Notes: a model not told the origin generated them from the letters alone. 43,826 bases of DNA from Paracoccaceae bacterium (GCA_024742835.1 JANSXS010000027.1:1-43826), one strand, 5' to 3'. Positions 33,202 through 42,544 are shown, numbered from the stretch's first letter. Program-made: numbers and translations.

Positions 33202-34029
33202 ATGTTGACCTCTCCCTGGATCGCGGCGCTTGCTGCGCTTTTCCTGTGGTGGTTCTCCACCGGGGCGATCCTGTGTCTGGTGCGTCTGGCGGACCGTGGC
33301 GGGCGGCGGCTGCGTATCCTTTGCACCGCACTTGGCCTGCCGCTTTTGCTGATCGGACTTTGGGGGTTTGTCGCCTCGCTCAACCTGACCGGCACAGGCG
33401 CGGCCTATGCCGCGTTCCTGTCGGCGCTGGCGGTCTGGGGTTGGGTGGAACTGTCGTTCCTTACCGGCGCGATCACCGGGCCAAACCCCTATGCCTGCCC
33501 CGACGACCTGCCCGAATGGGAACGGTTCATACGCGCGTGGGGCACCATCGCCTATCACGAAATGCTGCTGACCGCGCTTTTCGTCGCGATGTGGCTTTAC
33601 GGGGCCGGGGCGGAAAATACGGTTGGCCTCTGGACCTTTACGGTGCTCTACTTCGCGCGCATCTCGGCGAAGCTGAACCTTTATTTCGGTGTGCCGCGCA
33701 TCAATATCGAATTCCTGCCCGAGGCGCTGGAACATCTTGCCAGCCATTTCCGCATCTCGCGCCTGAACTGGGTCTTTCCAGTGTCCATCACCGGCCTGAC
33801 CTTTGCCGTGGCCTGCTGGATGGAGCGTCTTTACGCCGCCACCACGCAGGCCGATATCGTGGGCTTTGCCCTGCTGTCGGCCATCACCGCGCTGGCCTTG
33901 CTCGAACACTGGCTTATGGTTCTGCCATTGCCGGACGCCAAACTTTGGCGCTGGATGCTACCCGCTCCGGATGCCACACAAACAAAAACACCGAATACGA
34001 CAAGACCGGAGGGGACCCATGGATTTTGA
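33202..34029 (+). CDS. puhE: Photosynthetic complex assembly protein PuhE (DUF3623)
   Basis: This 275-residue protein has about seven membrane helices and conserved patches [17 protein letters not shown] and [16 protein letters not shown], typical of PuhE. In Rhodobacter capsulatus PuhE influences bacteriochlorophyll synthesis and LH1 assembly; the biochemical role is unclear. The ATG at 33202 is the first after the upstream hairpin that gives a hydrophobic N-terminus; the GGGGGG run just before it is a poor but purine-rich ribosome site. It overlaps hemA by 11 bp. Confidence 0.92.
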   Translation: MLTSPWIAALAALFLWWFSTGAILCLVRLADRGGRRLRILCTALGLPLLLIGLWGFVASLNLTGTGAAYAAFLSALAVWGWVELSFLTGAITGPNPYACPDDLPEWERFIRAWGTIAYHEMLLTALFVAMWLYGAGAENTVGLWTFTVLYFARISAKLNLYFGVPRINIEFLPEALEHLASHFRISRLNWVFPVSITGLTFAVACWMERLYAATTQADIVGFALLSAITALALLEHWLMVLPLPDAKLWRWMLPAPDATQTKTPNTTRPEGTHGF

Positions 34030-35233
34030 TGCCATGTTCGACGCGCAGCTCAACACGCTGAAAGAAGAAGGCAATTACCGCATATTTGCCGAACTGGAAC
34101 GGCAATGCGGCGCTTTCCCGCGCGCGAAAAGCCATGACGAGGAAACCCCCGACGAGGTGACGGTGTGGTGTTCCAACGATTATCTCGGAATGGGCCAGAA
34201 CGAGCTTATCCGGCAGGCCATGAAAGACGCCATCGACAGTTGTGGCACCGGCGCGGGCGGGACGCGCAATATCTCGGGCACCAACAATCACCACGTCGCG
34301 CTGGAGCGTGAGCTGGCTGATTTGCACGGCAAGGAGGCGGCGCTGCTTTTTACCTCTGGCTACGTGTCCAACTGGGCGGCGCTGTCCACCCTTGGCGGCC
34401 GCCTGCCCGATGCAGTGATCCTGTCAGACGAGCTGAACCACGCCAGCATGATCGAGGGCATCCGCCATTCCCGCGCCAGCAAGGTTATCTGGAAGCATAA
34501 CGACCCCGAGGATCTGGACCGCAAGCTGGCCGCGCTGCCCGCCAACGCGCCCAAGATCGTGGCCTTTGAAAGCGTTTATTCCATGGATGGCGATGTCTGC
34601 CCCATGAAAGAGATCGTCGAAGTGGCCGAAAAGCACGGCGCAATGACCTATCTCGACGAGGTGCACGCGGTCGGGCTTTACGGGGCCCGCGGCGGCGGCG
34701 TTTCCGAGCGCGAAGGGCTGGCCGATCGCATCACGCTGATCGAGGGTACGCTTGGCAAGGCCTATGGCTGCATGGGGGGCTATATCACCGGTTCGGTGGC
34801 TATGTGCGATTTCGTGCGCAGCTTTGCGTCGGGTTTCATCTTTACCACCGCCCTGCCCCCGGCGGTCGCCGCCGCCGCGCGCGCCTCTGTCGCCTATCTC
34901 AAGGAAAGCGCCGACGAACGGCACGCGCAGCGCGACCGCGTGGCCTATCTGCGCCGACAGCTCGACAAGCACGGCATCCCCCATATCGAAAATCCCAGCC
35001 ACATCATCCCGGTGATGATCAAAGACCCGGTCAAGTGCCGGATGCTGGCCGACATCCTGATGCAGGATTGGGGTATTTACGTGCAGCCGATCAATTATCC
35101 CACCGTCCCCAAGGGAACAGAGCGCCTGCGCTTTACCCCCGGCCCGCTGCATACATATGACGACATCGACCACCTGGTCGAGGCGCTGAGCGTGCTGTGG
35201 AAGCAATGCGCGATCGCCCACGCGGTGGCCTGA
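34019..35233 (+). CDS. hemA: 5-aminolevulinate synthase
   Basis: This 404-residue PLP enzyme condenses glycine and succinyl-CoA to 5-aminolevulinate, the first step of the alphaproteobacterial tetrapyrrole pathway. The PLP lysine is Lys247 in [21 protein letters not shown] holds the cofactor-contacting aspartate and histidine. A GGAGGGG site precedes the ATG at 34019, which lies inside the end of puhE. Its place at the end of the superoperon ties precursor supply to bacteriochlorophyll synthesis. Confidence 0.97.
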   Translation: MDFDAMFDAQLNTLKEEGNYRIFAELERQCGAFPRAKSHDEETPDEVTVWCSNDYLGMGQNELIRQAMKDAIDSCGTGAGGTRNISGTNNHHVALERELADLHGKEAALLFTSGYVSNWAALSTLGGRLPDAVILSDELNHASMIEGIRHSRASKVIWKHNDPEDLDRKLAALPANAPKIVAFESVYSMDGDVCPMKEIVEVAEKHGAMTYLDEVHAVGLYGARGGGVSEREGLADRITLIEGTLGKAYGCMGGYITGSVAMCDFVRSFASGFIFTTALPPAVAAAARASVAYLKESADERHAQRDRVAYLRRQLDKHGIPHIENPSHIIPVMIKDPVKCRMLADILMQDWGIYVQPINYPTVPKGTERLRFTPGPLHTYDDIDHLVEALSVLWKQCAIAHAVA

Positions 35234-35235
35234 AC

Positions 35236-35276
35236 CGTTCCGCCTTTAACCTGGCACATCAGCTAAAGGCGGAACG
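35236..35276 (+). terminator. Hairpin after hemA
   Basis: A perfect 13-bp inverted repeat (CGTTCCGCCTTTA / TAAAGGCGGAACG) with a 15-base loop starts 2 bp after the hemA stop. There is no U-run after it, so it may protect or attenuate the hemA message rather than stop transcription fully. Confidence 0.55.
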
Positions 35277-35334
35277 CGTACAACGGTTGGGCAGAGCACT
35301 GCACAACGCGGAACGCTTCGATGAAATCACGCCG

Positions 35335-35362
35335 GGGCCCTTTGACATCCGCTCAAGGGCCC
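35335..35362 (+). promoter_or_regulatory. Hairpin with embedded TTGACA before the cytochrome gene
   Basis: GGGCCCTT and AAGGGCCC are 8-bp arms around a 12-base spacer. A consensus -35 TTGACA (35342-35347) lies in it, about 55 bp before the cytochrome start, without a good -10. It may be a promoter with an overlapping operator, or a second transcript hairpin. Confidence 0.35.
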
Positions 35363-35396
35363 TACGTGTTTCAGGACACCAGAAATGGAGTCTGTT

Positions 35397-35831
35397 ATGA
35401 AACCATCCTTTGCATTTACCGCCACGCTGCTGGCGATGGCCACGCCCACATTCGCGGATGACCACGTCTCCGGCGACGCCGCGGCCGGTGAGAAAGCGTT
35501 CAATCAGTGCAAGGCCTGTCACATGATTCAGAATGATGACGGCGAAAGCATCGTTCGCGGCGGGCGCGTGGGCCCGAACCTGTACGGTGTCATCGGGCGC
35601 ACCGCCGGCGGTGTAGAAGATTTCAGGTACTCGGGTCTTCTGGGAACCGCCGGGGAGCAGGGTCTTGAATGGGACGAGGAAAGTTTCGTTGCCTACATTC
35701 AGGATCCGACCGGCTGGTTGCAGGACTACACAGGCGAGTCCGGGCGCGGCAAGATGACGTACAAGCTGCGCAAGGAAGAGGACGGTGTAGACATCTGGGC
35801 CTATCTCGCCTCGGTCGGCCCCGAGGGCTGA
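35397..35831 (+). CDS. cycA: Soluble c-type cytochrome (cytochrome c2/c551-like)
   Basis: This 144-residue protein is a periplasmic monohaem cytochrome. A signal peptide (residues 1-20, cleavage likely after TFA) precedes the mature domain. Haem attaches at Cys38 and Cys41 with His42 as ligand (CKACH), and Met120 in GRGKMTYKL is the likely sixth ligand. The ATG at 35397 has GGAG 6 bases upstream; an ATG 12 bases earlier overlaps that site. The place next to hemA fits the electron carrier between the bc1 complex and the reaction centre, as in roseobacters. The symbol follows that position. Confidence 0.85.
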   Translation: MKPSFAFTATLLAMATPTFADDHVSGDAAAGEKAFNQCKACHMIQNDDGESIVRGGRVGPNLYGVIGRTAGGVEDFRYSGLLGTAGEQGLEWDEESFVAYIQDPTGWLQDYTGESGRGKMTYKLRKEEDGVDIWAYLASVGPEG

Positions 35832-36031
35832 CGGCAACAAGACCCCTTTGGCATACCCGTCATACAGCCCGTAGGATAGCTTTTTCCGGGAAATTGGTCA
35901 GTGCGATCCGGCCCCGCTTTGCGCAACAAAGCCCTGCCCGCCGTCTCGACGCGGTGCAGGTGCTGCTGTAACGGGGGCGCGACCATATTTGACCGTTTGC
36001 CCATCGGCAGCGGCCCTGCGGGAGCGAAGCA
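35832..36031. other. Non-coding gap at the right edge of the photosynthesis cluster
   Basis: These 200 bp hold no convincing gene. A T5 run (35881-35885) after a mildly structured stretch may mark the end of the cytochrome transcript. GGGAG near 36020 serves the next gene. Confidence 0.4.
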
Positions 36032-36922
36032 TTGCAGATCACGGACACGAATGACGCACAGCCCGTTGCAGCACGTTGGACGCTTGACGGGCTGCACTAC
36101 GAGAGTCTGATCTGGGGGCCGCAAAACGGTAAGCCGGTACTGGCGCTGCATGGCTGGATGGATCACGCCGCCAGCTTTCAGGCACTGGCCCCGCATCTGA
36201 CCGGTTGTCGCGTCGTGGCCCCGGATCTGAGCGGTCACGGGCTTAGCAGTCACCGCTCGGCGGATGCCAGCTATAACCTGTGGGACGACCTGCCACAGAT
36301 AGCCCGACTGACAGACCAGTTGGAATGGGACGAGTTCGTGCTGCTAGGGCATTCGCGCGGCGCGAATATCGGGGGTCTTTTCGCGGCCGCGCTGCCGCAT
36401 CGCGTGCGGGCCTTCATCGCGTTGGATGCGCTTGTGCCCGTGCCCGTCCCGGCAGAGGATATGCCCGCCACGCTGCGCGGCTTCATCGAGCAGACCACGC
36501 GCCAAAAGACAAAGCCACCAAGGCTTTTTGCCTCGACAGAGGCCTATGCCGCACGGCGCATCGCACAGGGCAATGCGCACGCCACCGCAGAGGCGCTTGC
36601 GCATCGCGCGCTAAACCGGGAACCACAGGGAATGCGCCTGCGATCCGACCCACGGCTTTTTGCAAGCTCGGCGGTCAAGCTGACCTTGCCCCAGATCGAG
36701 GCGGTCCTGCGCGGGCTGACCATGCCCGTGCTCAATATCTGGGCGCAGGACGGCCTCCGTGCGCATCGCGACTGGGGCGCAAGGATCGAGCCGCTGGCCC
36801 GGTCGCTTGTGCCGGACTATACCGCCCTTGAACTGCCGGGCGACCACCACTTTCATCTTGAGCCGCGACACGCGGCGCGGATCGCCGGGGCGATCCTGGA
36901 ATTTCTGTCCGACAAGGGCTGA
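36032..36922 (+). CDS. Alpha/beta-fold hydrolase
   Basis: This 296-residue protein has the alpha/beta hydrolase pattern: oxyanion region ALHGWMDHAASF, PDLSGHGLS, the nucleophile elbow GHSRGA with Ser108, and a C-terminal histidine in PGDHHFHLE. It resembles the serine-hydrolase-like (SERHL) group more than BchO of bacteriochlorophyll clusters. The start is TTG, preceded by GGGAG. The substrate is unknown. It sits next to the photosynthesis cluster but has its own leader, so a pigment role is not supported. It converges on the SulP gene with a 4-bp gap. Confidence 0.85.
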   Translation: MQITDTNDAQPVAARWTLDGLHYESLIWGPQNGKPVLALHGWMDHAASFQALAPHLTGCRVVAPDLSGHGLSSHRSADASYNLWDDLPQIARLTDQLEWDEFVLLGHSRGANIGGLFAAALPHRVRAFIALDALVPVPVPAEDMPATLRGFIEQTTRQKTKPPRLFASTEAYAARRIAQGNAHATAEALAHRALNREPQGMRLRSDPRLFASSAVKLTLPQIEAVLRGLTMPVLNIWAQDGLRAHRDWGARIEPLARSLVPDYTALELPGDHHFHLEPRHAARIAGAILEFLSDKG

Positions 36923-36926
36923 CCGC

Positions 36927-38648
36927 CTATGCAGCACCCGGCGACAGCGCGCGCCACGCATCATATTGCGACAAGAAGACGCGCCCATTCAGATCATCGA
37001 TGAAATGCGACCGTTTCAGACGGTCCATCACCGGGCCTTTCACCTCTGACAGATGCAGGCCCACGCCCATGTCGCCAAGCCGCCGGTTGATCGCCTCAAG
37101 GCTTTCAAGCGCGGAAAAATCCACCTCGTTGACCGCCGAGCACATCAGCACCACGTTGCGGATCGTCGTGCCCTCTGTCACCCGCTTCTGAATCAGATCC
37201 TCCAGAAAGCGGGCATTGACGAAATACAGGCTTTCATCCACCCGCAACGTGACCAGCGACGGATCGGTCTGCACCTTGTGCCGGTGAATGTTGCGGAAGT
37301 GCTGGGTTTCGGGCACCAGCCCGACCTCGGCGACATGCGGGCGCGATGTCTTGTACAGATGCAGCAGCACGGAAATCGCCACGCCAGAGGCCACGCCCAC
37401 CTCGACCCCAAGCCCGAGCGTGAGCAAGATCGTGGCGGCGACGGCGATGAAATCGGTCCGCGAATAACCCCATGTCTTTTTCAGGATCGACAGGTCCACA
37501 AGGCTCAGGACCGCCACGATGATGGTCGCGGCCAGCGTTGCCGTGGGCAGGTAATAGACCAGCGGCGTCAAGGCCACAGCCGCCACGGCAAGGCCGATGG
37601 CGGTATAGATCCCGGCGGCGGGTGTTTCGGCACCCGCATCGGAATTCACCACAGAGCGTGCAAAGCCGCCCGTCACCGGCAAGCCCCCGGTAAAAGCCGC
37701 GCCAAGATTGGCCGCACCCAGCCCGATAAGTTCCTGATCGGGGTCGATCCGCTGGCGTTTCTTGGCGGCCAGCGTCTGCGCCACCGAAACGCTTTCGACA
37801 AAGCCGATCACCGATATCAGGATCGCCGGCACCATAAGCGCGCCCACCAGATCGGGCGTCAGGCCGGGCAGCGTAAAGGGCGGCAGGCTTTGCGGGACAG
37901 CGCCGACGATGCCCACCCCGCGTTCGGTCAGCCCAAGGCCCCAGACGGCCAGCGTGGTGGCCACGACCGCCGCCACCGGCCCCGCCTTGGTCACGATATC
38001 CGCCGCAAAGGGCGGCAGGCCAAGTCGCCTTAGCGCCGGCTTCAGGTGCTTGCGCACCCAGAACAGGAACACCGTCGCCACAAGGCCGATACCCAGCGTG
38101 ATCGCGTTCGTGTCGCCCAGATTGGCCCACAGCCCGCCCAGCATCTCGGGCAGGGTATGCCCCTGCGCGTCGATGCCCAGAAGATGCTTGACCTGACTGG
38201 TGGCGATCAGGATACCCGAGGCGGTGATAAAGCCCGCAATCACCGGGTGGCTGAGGAAGTTGGCCATGAAGCCCAACCGCAAGACCCCCATCAAAAGCAG
38301 AAACGCCCCCGACAAAAAGGCCAGCGTCAGCGCCGCCACCGCATAACCGGCGGTGCCCTGTTCGGCCACCTGACCGATGGCGGAGGCCGTCAGCAACGAG
38401 ACCACAGCCACCGGCCCCACCGCCAGCGTGCGCGAACTGCCAAAAATGGCATAAAGCATGATCGGCAGGATCGAGGCATAGATGCCCGCTTCGGGCGGAA
38501 GCCCGGCCAAAAGCGCGTAGGCCAGCGATTGCGGGATCAGCATGATCGTCACGACGACCGCCGCGACAAGATCGTTGGACAGGGCACCCCGGTCATAGGA
38601 ACGCCCCCAGTCCAGAATCGGCAGATAGCGGCGCAGGGTCTTGATCAT
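36927..38648 (-). CDS. SulP-family anion transporter with STAS domain
   Basis: This 573-residue protein has the SulP layout: a 10-14 helix transport domain with VTIMLIPQSLAYALLAGLPP near the N-terminus and GAANLGAAFTGGLPVTGGFARS in the middle, and a C-terminal STAS domain (from about residue 440, VTLRVDESLYFVNARFLED). Members carry sulfate, bicarbonate or other anions. Next to a sulfide-oxidation module, export or uptake of sulfate, sulfite or thiosulfate is plausible but not proved. A hairpin lies between it and the upstream oxidoreductase gene, and no good ribosome binding site precedes the start. Confidence 0.88.
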   Translation of the reverse strand: MIKTLRRYLPILDWGRSYDRGALSNDLVAAVVVTIMLIPQSLAYALLAGLPPEAGIYASILPIMLYAIFGSSRTLAVGPVAVVSLLTASAIGQVAEQGTAGYAVAALTLAFLSGAFLLLMGVLRLGFMANFLSHPVIAGFITASGILIATSQVKHLLGIDAQGHTLPEMLGGLWANLGDTNAITLGIGLVATVFLFWVRKHLKPALRRLGLPPFAADIVTKAGPVAAVVATTLAVWGLGLTERGVGIVGAVPQSLPPFTLPGLTPDLVGALMVPAILISVIGFVESVSVAQTLAAKKRQRIDPDQELIGLGAANLGAAFTGGLPVTGGFARSVVNSDAGAETPAAGIYTAIGLAVAAVALTPLVYYLPTATLAATIIVAVLSLVDLSILKKTWGYSRTDFIAVAATILLTLGLGVEVGVASGVAISVLLHLYKTSRPHVAEVGLVPETQHFRNIHRHKVQTDPSLVTLRVDESLYFVNARFLEDLIQKRVTEGTTIRNVVLMCSAVNEVDFSALESLEAINRRLGDMGVGLHLSEVKGPVMDRLKRSHFIDDLNGRVFLSQYDAWRALSPGAA

Positions 38649-38674
38649 CGCTTTTGACAGTTCGATTGATGTCG

Positions 38675-38734
38675 TTTTCCGGGCTTGACCCGCGACCGCG
38701 ACGGTTGGGAAAGGCCCCGGCTCAGGGCCGGGGC
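38675..38734 (-). terminator. GC hairpin and repeat-like sequence between SQR-like and SulP genes
   Basis: GCCCCGGC and GCCGGGGC (38714-38734) form an 8-bp stem with a 5-base loop, followed on the minus strand by CTTTCCC, a likely terminator of the upstream gene. The neighbouring CCGGGCTTGACCCG (from 38679) belongs to a GGGTCAAGCCCGG-type sequence common in alphaproteobacterial intergenic regions. Confidence 0.55.
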
Positions 38735-38753
38735 GGGTGGTGTCCGGATCGGA

Positions 38754-40433
38754 TTACTTCGTGACAGCCTTGATCTTTTCCGGCTTGGCCATCCATTCAT
38801 TGCCGCGCAGCATCGCGCGCCAGTAGATCGGCGGCAACATGCGTTCCTTGAGAAACCATGCCGCGCGCGTCGGTTTGGTTCCGTCGATCAGGAAAGATGG
38901 AAAGCTGGGCATCAGCGTGCCGCCATAGCCGAACTCGGCCAGCACGATCTTGCCCCGTTCCACCGTCAGCGGACAGGAGCCATACCCGTCATATTGCGCC
39001 ACGGCGGACCGCCCGTTGATATCGGCCACGATATTGTCGGCCACGGTCGGGGCCTGCTTGCGCGCCGCCGCCGCCGTCTTGGCGTTGGGCGCGTTCATCA
39101 CATCGCCCAGCGACCAGATATTGTCATGGCTGCGATGGCGCAGCGTGGCCTGATCCACATCAACCCAGCCTGCCGCATCGGCCAGCGGCGACACGCGGAT
39201 GAAATCCGGCGCGGTTTGCGGCGGGCAGACATGCAGCATGTCGAATTCCACCGTCACCTCGGACGGATCGCTGTCGGGCTTGGCCACCCTGAACGTGGCG
39301 GTGCGGGCCGGGCCGTCCACTGCGACAAGATCGTGAAAGAAATTCAGCGTGGCGTCGTATTTGCGCACATATTCTTCCAGCGCGGGGACGTAATCCTTCA
39401 CCCCGAACAGCACGCCCCCGGCATTCATGAACTGGATGTCGATATTCTTTAGCACACCGCGCCGGAACCACGCATCCCCGGACAGGTACATCGCCTTTTG
39501 CGGTGCGCCGGCGCATTTGATCGGCATCGGCGGCTGGGTGAAAAGCGCCCGCCCCTGTTTCAGCCCCTTGACCAGTTCCCACGTGTAGGGGGCCAGATCG
39601 TAGCGGTAATTCGAGGTGACACCGTTGCGGCCAAGCGTGTCTTCCAGCCCCTCGACCCTGTCCCATGCCAGCTTGATCCCCGGACACACCACCAGCCGGT
39701 CGTATTTCACCACCCGGCAGCCATCAAGGATCACCGCGTTGTTGTCCGGCTCGAACGCCGCCACGGCGGATTTGATCCAGTGTACCCCGCGCGGTATCAG
39801 GCTGCCCATGGTCTTGGCTGTGGATTTCGCATCAAAGATGCCACCCCCCACCATGGTCCAGCCCGGTTGGTAATAATGGATGTCAGCCGGATCTATGATG
39901 GCGACATCAAGGCCCGGCTTGCGCGATTTCAGGCTTGCCGCCACCGCGATCCCGCCTGCCCCGGCCCCGACGATCACCACCGCGTACTGCGCGTCTCCGA
40001 TATCGGTCGGGGTCTTGCCGCCATTGGCGATACGCCGCGCCACCCCCGTCATGTCATAGCCCGCCGCCTGCGTCGCGGCGAGGATCTCGGGAATGGGGCG
40101 CGTTCTGGCCTCGTGGAACGACCACAGCGAGGCCGAGCGCGTCCCGGTTCGGCAATAGGCCAGCACCGGGCGCTGAAGCTCTTCCATCGCATCGGCAAAG
40201 GCGGCCACGTCCGCATCATGGACCATGCCGCTTTGCACCGGCACGTAGCGCGCCTCGATCCCGGCGGCCTTGGCCGCGGCCTCGATCTCTTCGAACGAGG
40301 GTTGATCGGCTCCCTCGCCGTCGGGGCGGTTGCAGATGATCGCGCGAAAGCCCTGCGCCTTCAGCCGCGCCATATCCGCGATGGTGATCTGGGGGCTCAC
40401 CCAGACCTTGTGGGTCAGTGACCTGATATCCAT
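38754..40433 (-). CDS. DUF442 phosphatase/rhodanese-like domain fused to SQR-like flavoprotein
   Basis: This 559-residue protein has two parts. Residues ~1-110 are a DUF442 (TIGR01244) domain with a CX5R loop, CRTGTRS at Cys94, like protein phosphatases and rhodaneses. From residue ~150 it is a sulfide:quinone-oxidoreductase-like FAD protein with the dinucleotide motif VVIVGAGAGGIAVAASL. Cys250 (VVCPG) and Cys307 (IKCAGAP) are candidate redox cysteines. A type II SQR would oxidise sulfide to persulfide and pass electrons to quinone. DUF442 occurs elsewhere fused to the persulfide dioxygenase Blh; here it is joined to the flavoprotein while the dioxygenase-like protein is separate, 22 bp upstream. 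GGAGA precedes the ATG. Enzyme activity is inferred. Confidence 0.88.
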   Translation of the reverse strand: MDIRSLTHKVWVSPQITIADMARLKAQGFRAIICNRPDGEGADQPSFEEIEAAAKAAGIEARYVPVQSGMVHDADVAAFADAMEELQRPVLAYCRTGTRSASLWSFHEARTRPIPEILAATQAAGYDMTGVARRIANGGKTPTDIGDAQYAVVIVGAGAGGIAVAASLKSRKPGLDVAIIDPADIHYYQPGWTMVGGGIFDAKSTAKTMGSLIPRGVHWIKSAVAAFEPDNNAVILDGCRVVKYDRLVVCPGIKLAWDRVEGLEDTLGRNGVTSNYRYDLAPYTWELVKGLKQGRALFTQPPMPIKCAGAPQKAMYLSGDAWFRRGVLKNIDIQFMNAGGVLFGVKDYVPALEEYVRKYDATLNFFHDLVAVDGPARTATFRVAKPDSDPSEVTVEFDMLHVCPPQTAPDFIRVSPLADAAGWVDVDQATLRHRSHDNIWSLGDVMNAPNAKTAAAARKQAPTVADNIVADINGRSAVAQYDGYGSCPLTVERGKIVLAEFGYGGTLMPSFPSFLIDGTKPTRAAWFLKERMLPPIYWRAMLRGNEWMAKPEKIKAVTK

Positions 40434-40455
40434 GATCGTCTCCTGCCGAGGTGCC

Positions 40456-41340
40456 TTACAGCCCGTTTACCGGAACCTTCAGCATCGGGTTGCCATCCTT
40501 GTCGGTCGGGACGGTGCCCGCACGCATGTTCACCTGTAGCGACGGGATGATCAGCTTGGGCATCCCCAACTGCGCGTCACGCTCGGTGCGGAAGCGGACA
40601 AAATCCTCTTTCGTCTTGCCGCCACCAACATGGATGTTGTGGGCCTTTTCATCGGCAACGGTGGTTTCCCACTGGATATCACGCCCGTTGGGGCCGTAAT
40701 CATGGCACATGAACAGCCGCATCGCATCAGGCAGGGCCAGCACCTTCTGGATGCTGTCATAAAGCGTCGCCGCGTCGCCGCCGGGGAAATCAGCCCGCGC
40801 GGAGCCGCCATCGGGCATGAAAAGCGTATCGCCGACAAAAGCCGCATCGCCCATCACATGCACCATGCAGGCCGGGGTATGGCCGGGCGTATACATGGCA
40901 AAGCACGGCATGTTCCCCACGGTATAGGTATCGCCATCCTCGAACAGCGCATCGAACTGGCTGCCGTCGCGCTGGAACTCCGTGCCTTCGTTGAACACCT
41001 TTCCGAACGTGTCCTGAACCACCATGATCTTGGAACCGATGCCGATCTTGCCGCCCAGCTTGTTCTGGATATAGGGGGCGGCCGACAGGTGATCGGCATG
41101 GACATGGGTCTCGATGATCCATTCCAGCGTCAGGCCCTGCGTCTCGATCTGGCGGATCAATTCGTCGGCGTGATCATAGGTGATGCGACCCGCCGCATAG
41201 TCGATATCCATCACGCTGTCGACGATCGCGCAGGCGTCCGAGCCGGGATCCTTGACGATATAGCTGATGGTGTTGGTGGCGTCGTCGAAAAAGGCCTGAA
41301 CATCGGGTTTGATGTCCATGTTGACGGGAAAGGCTGTCAT
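40456..41340 (-). CDS. Metallo-beta-lactamase-fold protein, Blh/ETHE1 persulfide-dioxygenase-like
   Basis: This 294-residue protein has the metal-binding motif THVHADHLSAA (His79, His81, Asp83, His84), TPGHTPACMVH, and MCHDYGPNGRD. The pattern and the neighbours fit ETHE1/Blh persulfide dioxygenases, which turn glutathione persulfide into sulfite. The ATG at 41340 has GGAGG 9 bases upstream; a longer reading would overlap the pmpB end. It lies between pmpB and the SQR-like fusion, so persulfide made by one enzyme could be consumed by the next. Confidence 0.87.
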   Translation of the reverse strand: MTAFPVNMDIKPDVQAFFDDATNTISYIVKDPGSDACAIVDSVMDIDYAAGRITYDHADELIRQIETQGLTLEWIIETHVHADHLSAAPYIQNKLGGKIGIGSKIMVVQDTFGKVFNEGTEFQRDGSQFDALFEDGDTYTVGNMPCFAMYTPGHTPACMVHVMGDAAFVGDTLFMPDGGSARADFPGGDAATLYDSIQKVLALPDAMRLFMCHDYGPNGRDIQWETTVADEKAHNIHVGGGKTKEDFVRFRTERDAQLGMPKLIIPSLQVNMRAGTVPTDKDGNPMLKVPVNGL

Positions 41341-41405
41341 GTCGGGTTTCCTCCGGGAATTTACGCGTATCGCTGATGTCTCAGGGCAGCGGCGGCACGC
41401 TTTGA

Positions 41406-41843
41406 TCAGGACGCGGCGCGCAGGCGTGGCGCGACGACGGATTGCAGGAACTTGGCAAGCGCGATCCCCGCGATCAGCGCGGCGACAAATACAAAGACCT
41501 CTGGCCGTCCGGTGCCCAGCGCCGGCAGCGCCCCGCCCGGACAAAAGCCTGCGATGCCCCAGCCAAGGCCGAACAGCGCAGAGCCGCCAATCAGCCGCGT
41601 GTCGATGCGGCGCGAGGACGGGACGTTGAAATCAGGCTCGAAGACAGGCGCGGACCGGCCGAAAACCAGCTTGTAGCCCACAAAGGTCGTGATCAGCGCG
41701 CCGCCCATCACGAAGATCAACGACGGATCCCACGTGCCCGCGATGTCGAAGAAGTTCAGCACCTTGGCCGGGTTGGCCATGCCCGACAGCGATATGCCGA
41801 GGCCAAAGACAACGCCGACCAGATATGTCGCGAAAAGTTTCAT
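41406..41843 (-). CDS. pmpB: YeeE/YedE-family membrane protein PmpB (DUF6691)
   Basis: This 145-residue protein has about four membrane helices and the motif GWGIAGFCPGGALPALG with Cys101. It is half of a YeeE-like channel; the YeeE family transports thiosulfate or other sulfur species using cysteines in such loops. It follows pmpA by 3 bp. PmpA and PmpB occur as pairs near sulfide-related genes in several proteobacteria. Confidence 0.87.
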   Translation of the reverse strand: MKLFATYLVGVVFGLGISLSGMANPAKVLNFFDIAGTWDPSLIFVMGGALITTFVGYKLVFGRSAPVFEPDFNVPSSRRIDTRLIGGSALFGLGWGIAGFCPGGALPALGTGRPEVFVFVAALIAGIALAKFLQSVVAPRLRAAS

Positions 41844-41846
41844 GGC

Positions 41847-42281
41847 TCAGGTTCCGATCACATGGCGAATGACAAAGACGGTGATCAGCGTCACCGCCAT
41901 GAAGGTCAGCGTGGCGGCAATGGAACGCGGGCTGAGCCGCGCCATGCCGCAGACCCCGTGCCCCGAGGTGCAGCCAGAGCCAAAGGTCACACCGATGCCC
42001 ACGATCAGGCCGCCGACGATCAGCGCCCCGGTAGAGACCGGCACCTCGATCGCGGGCATGTCGCCCGACAGCAGCCAAAGCAGGCCCGGCCCGGTGACCA
42101 TCCCCGCCAGCAGCGCCGCGCGCCACGCGAAATCCGGGCGGGAGGCGGGGCTCATCAGCCCCGAAACCACGCCCGTCGCGCCCATGACGCGGCCCAGAAG
42201 CAACATCAGAAGCGTTGCGGAAAGCCCGATCAGAACGCCGCCCGCAAGCGACGCCAGGGGCGTGAAAGCCGTCTCGATCAT
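41847..42281 (-). CDS. pmpA: YeeE/YedE-family membrane protein PmpA
   Basis: This 144-residue membrane protein is the other half of the channel, with the signature GSGCTSGHGVCG holding Cys104 and Cys111, residues thought to hand on sulfur in YeeE proteins. The ATG at 42281 overlaps the DUF2892 stop (TGATG) and is preceded by AAGGA. Two extra in-frame codons upstream (TTG, CTG) are less likely to be the start. With PmpB it would move thiosulfate, sulfide or persulfide across the inner membrane; the cargo is inferred. Confidence 0.87.
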   Translation of the reverse strand: MIETAFTPLASLAGGVLIGLSATLLMLLLGRVMGATGVVSGLMSPASRPDFAWRAALLAGMVTGPGLLWLLSGDMPAIEVPVSTGALIVGGLIVGIGVTFGSGCTSGHGVCGMARLSPRSIAATLTFMAVTLITVFVIRHVIGT

Positions 42282-42490
42282 CAGCAATCCTTGCAGGTTT
42301 TAAGGCCGACAATACCATAGGCCGGGCAGTTGCCGACAAGCGCGGTCACGGCGAATACGCCCGCCACCACCAGCGCCAGCCAGAACAAAACGCCAGAGCC
42401 GGTCAGCGTTGTGCCCAAGGCGACAAAAAGCAGGATGGCCGCGATTGCAAGTCTCAACCCGCGGTCGATTGTTCCCATATTCGTTGTCAT
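42281..42490 (-). CDS. DUF2892 membrane protein
   Basis: This 69-residue protein has a DUF2892 (YgaP-type membrane) layout: MGTIDRGLRL, two hydrophobic helices, and an end with NCPAYGIVGLKTC, where two or three cysteines lie. Similar domains are joined to rhodaneses (YgaP). GAAGGAG precedes the ATG at 42490. It begins the operon with pmpA, pmpB, the Blh-like and SQR-like genes. Its function is unknown, possibly delivery of sulfane sulfur at the membrane. Confidence 0.85.
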   Translation of the reverse strand: MTTNMGTIDRGLRLAIAAILLFVALGTTLTGSGVLFWLALVVAGVFAVTALVGNCPAYGIVGLKTCKDC

Positions 42491-42544
42491 GTCATTCTCC
42501 TTCAAGAATCTATGAACCCAATGTGTCACAACAGGCGCGCAAAG

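Noticed and set aside
36032..36922. Alpha/beta hydrolase as BchO
   Set aside because: It lies just outside the photosynthesis cluster, but the motifs and N-terminal region fit the SERHL-like group better, and BchO normally sits with bchI and bchD.
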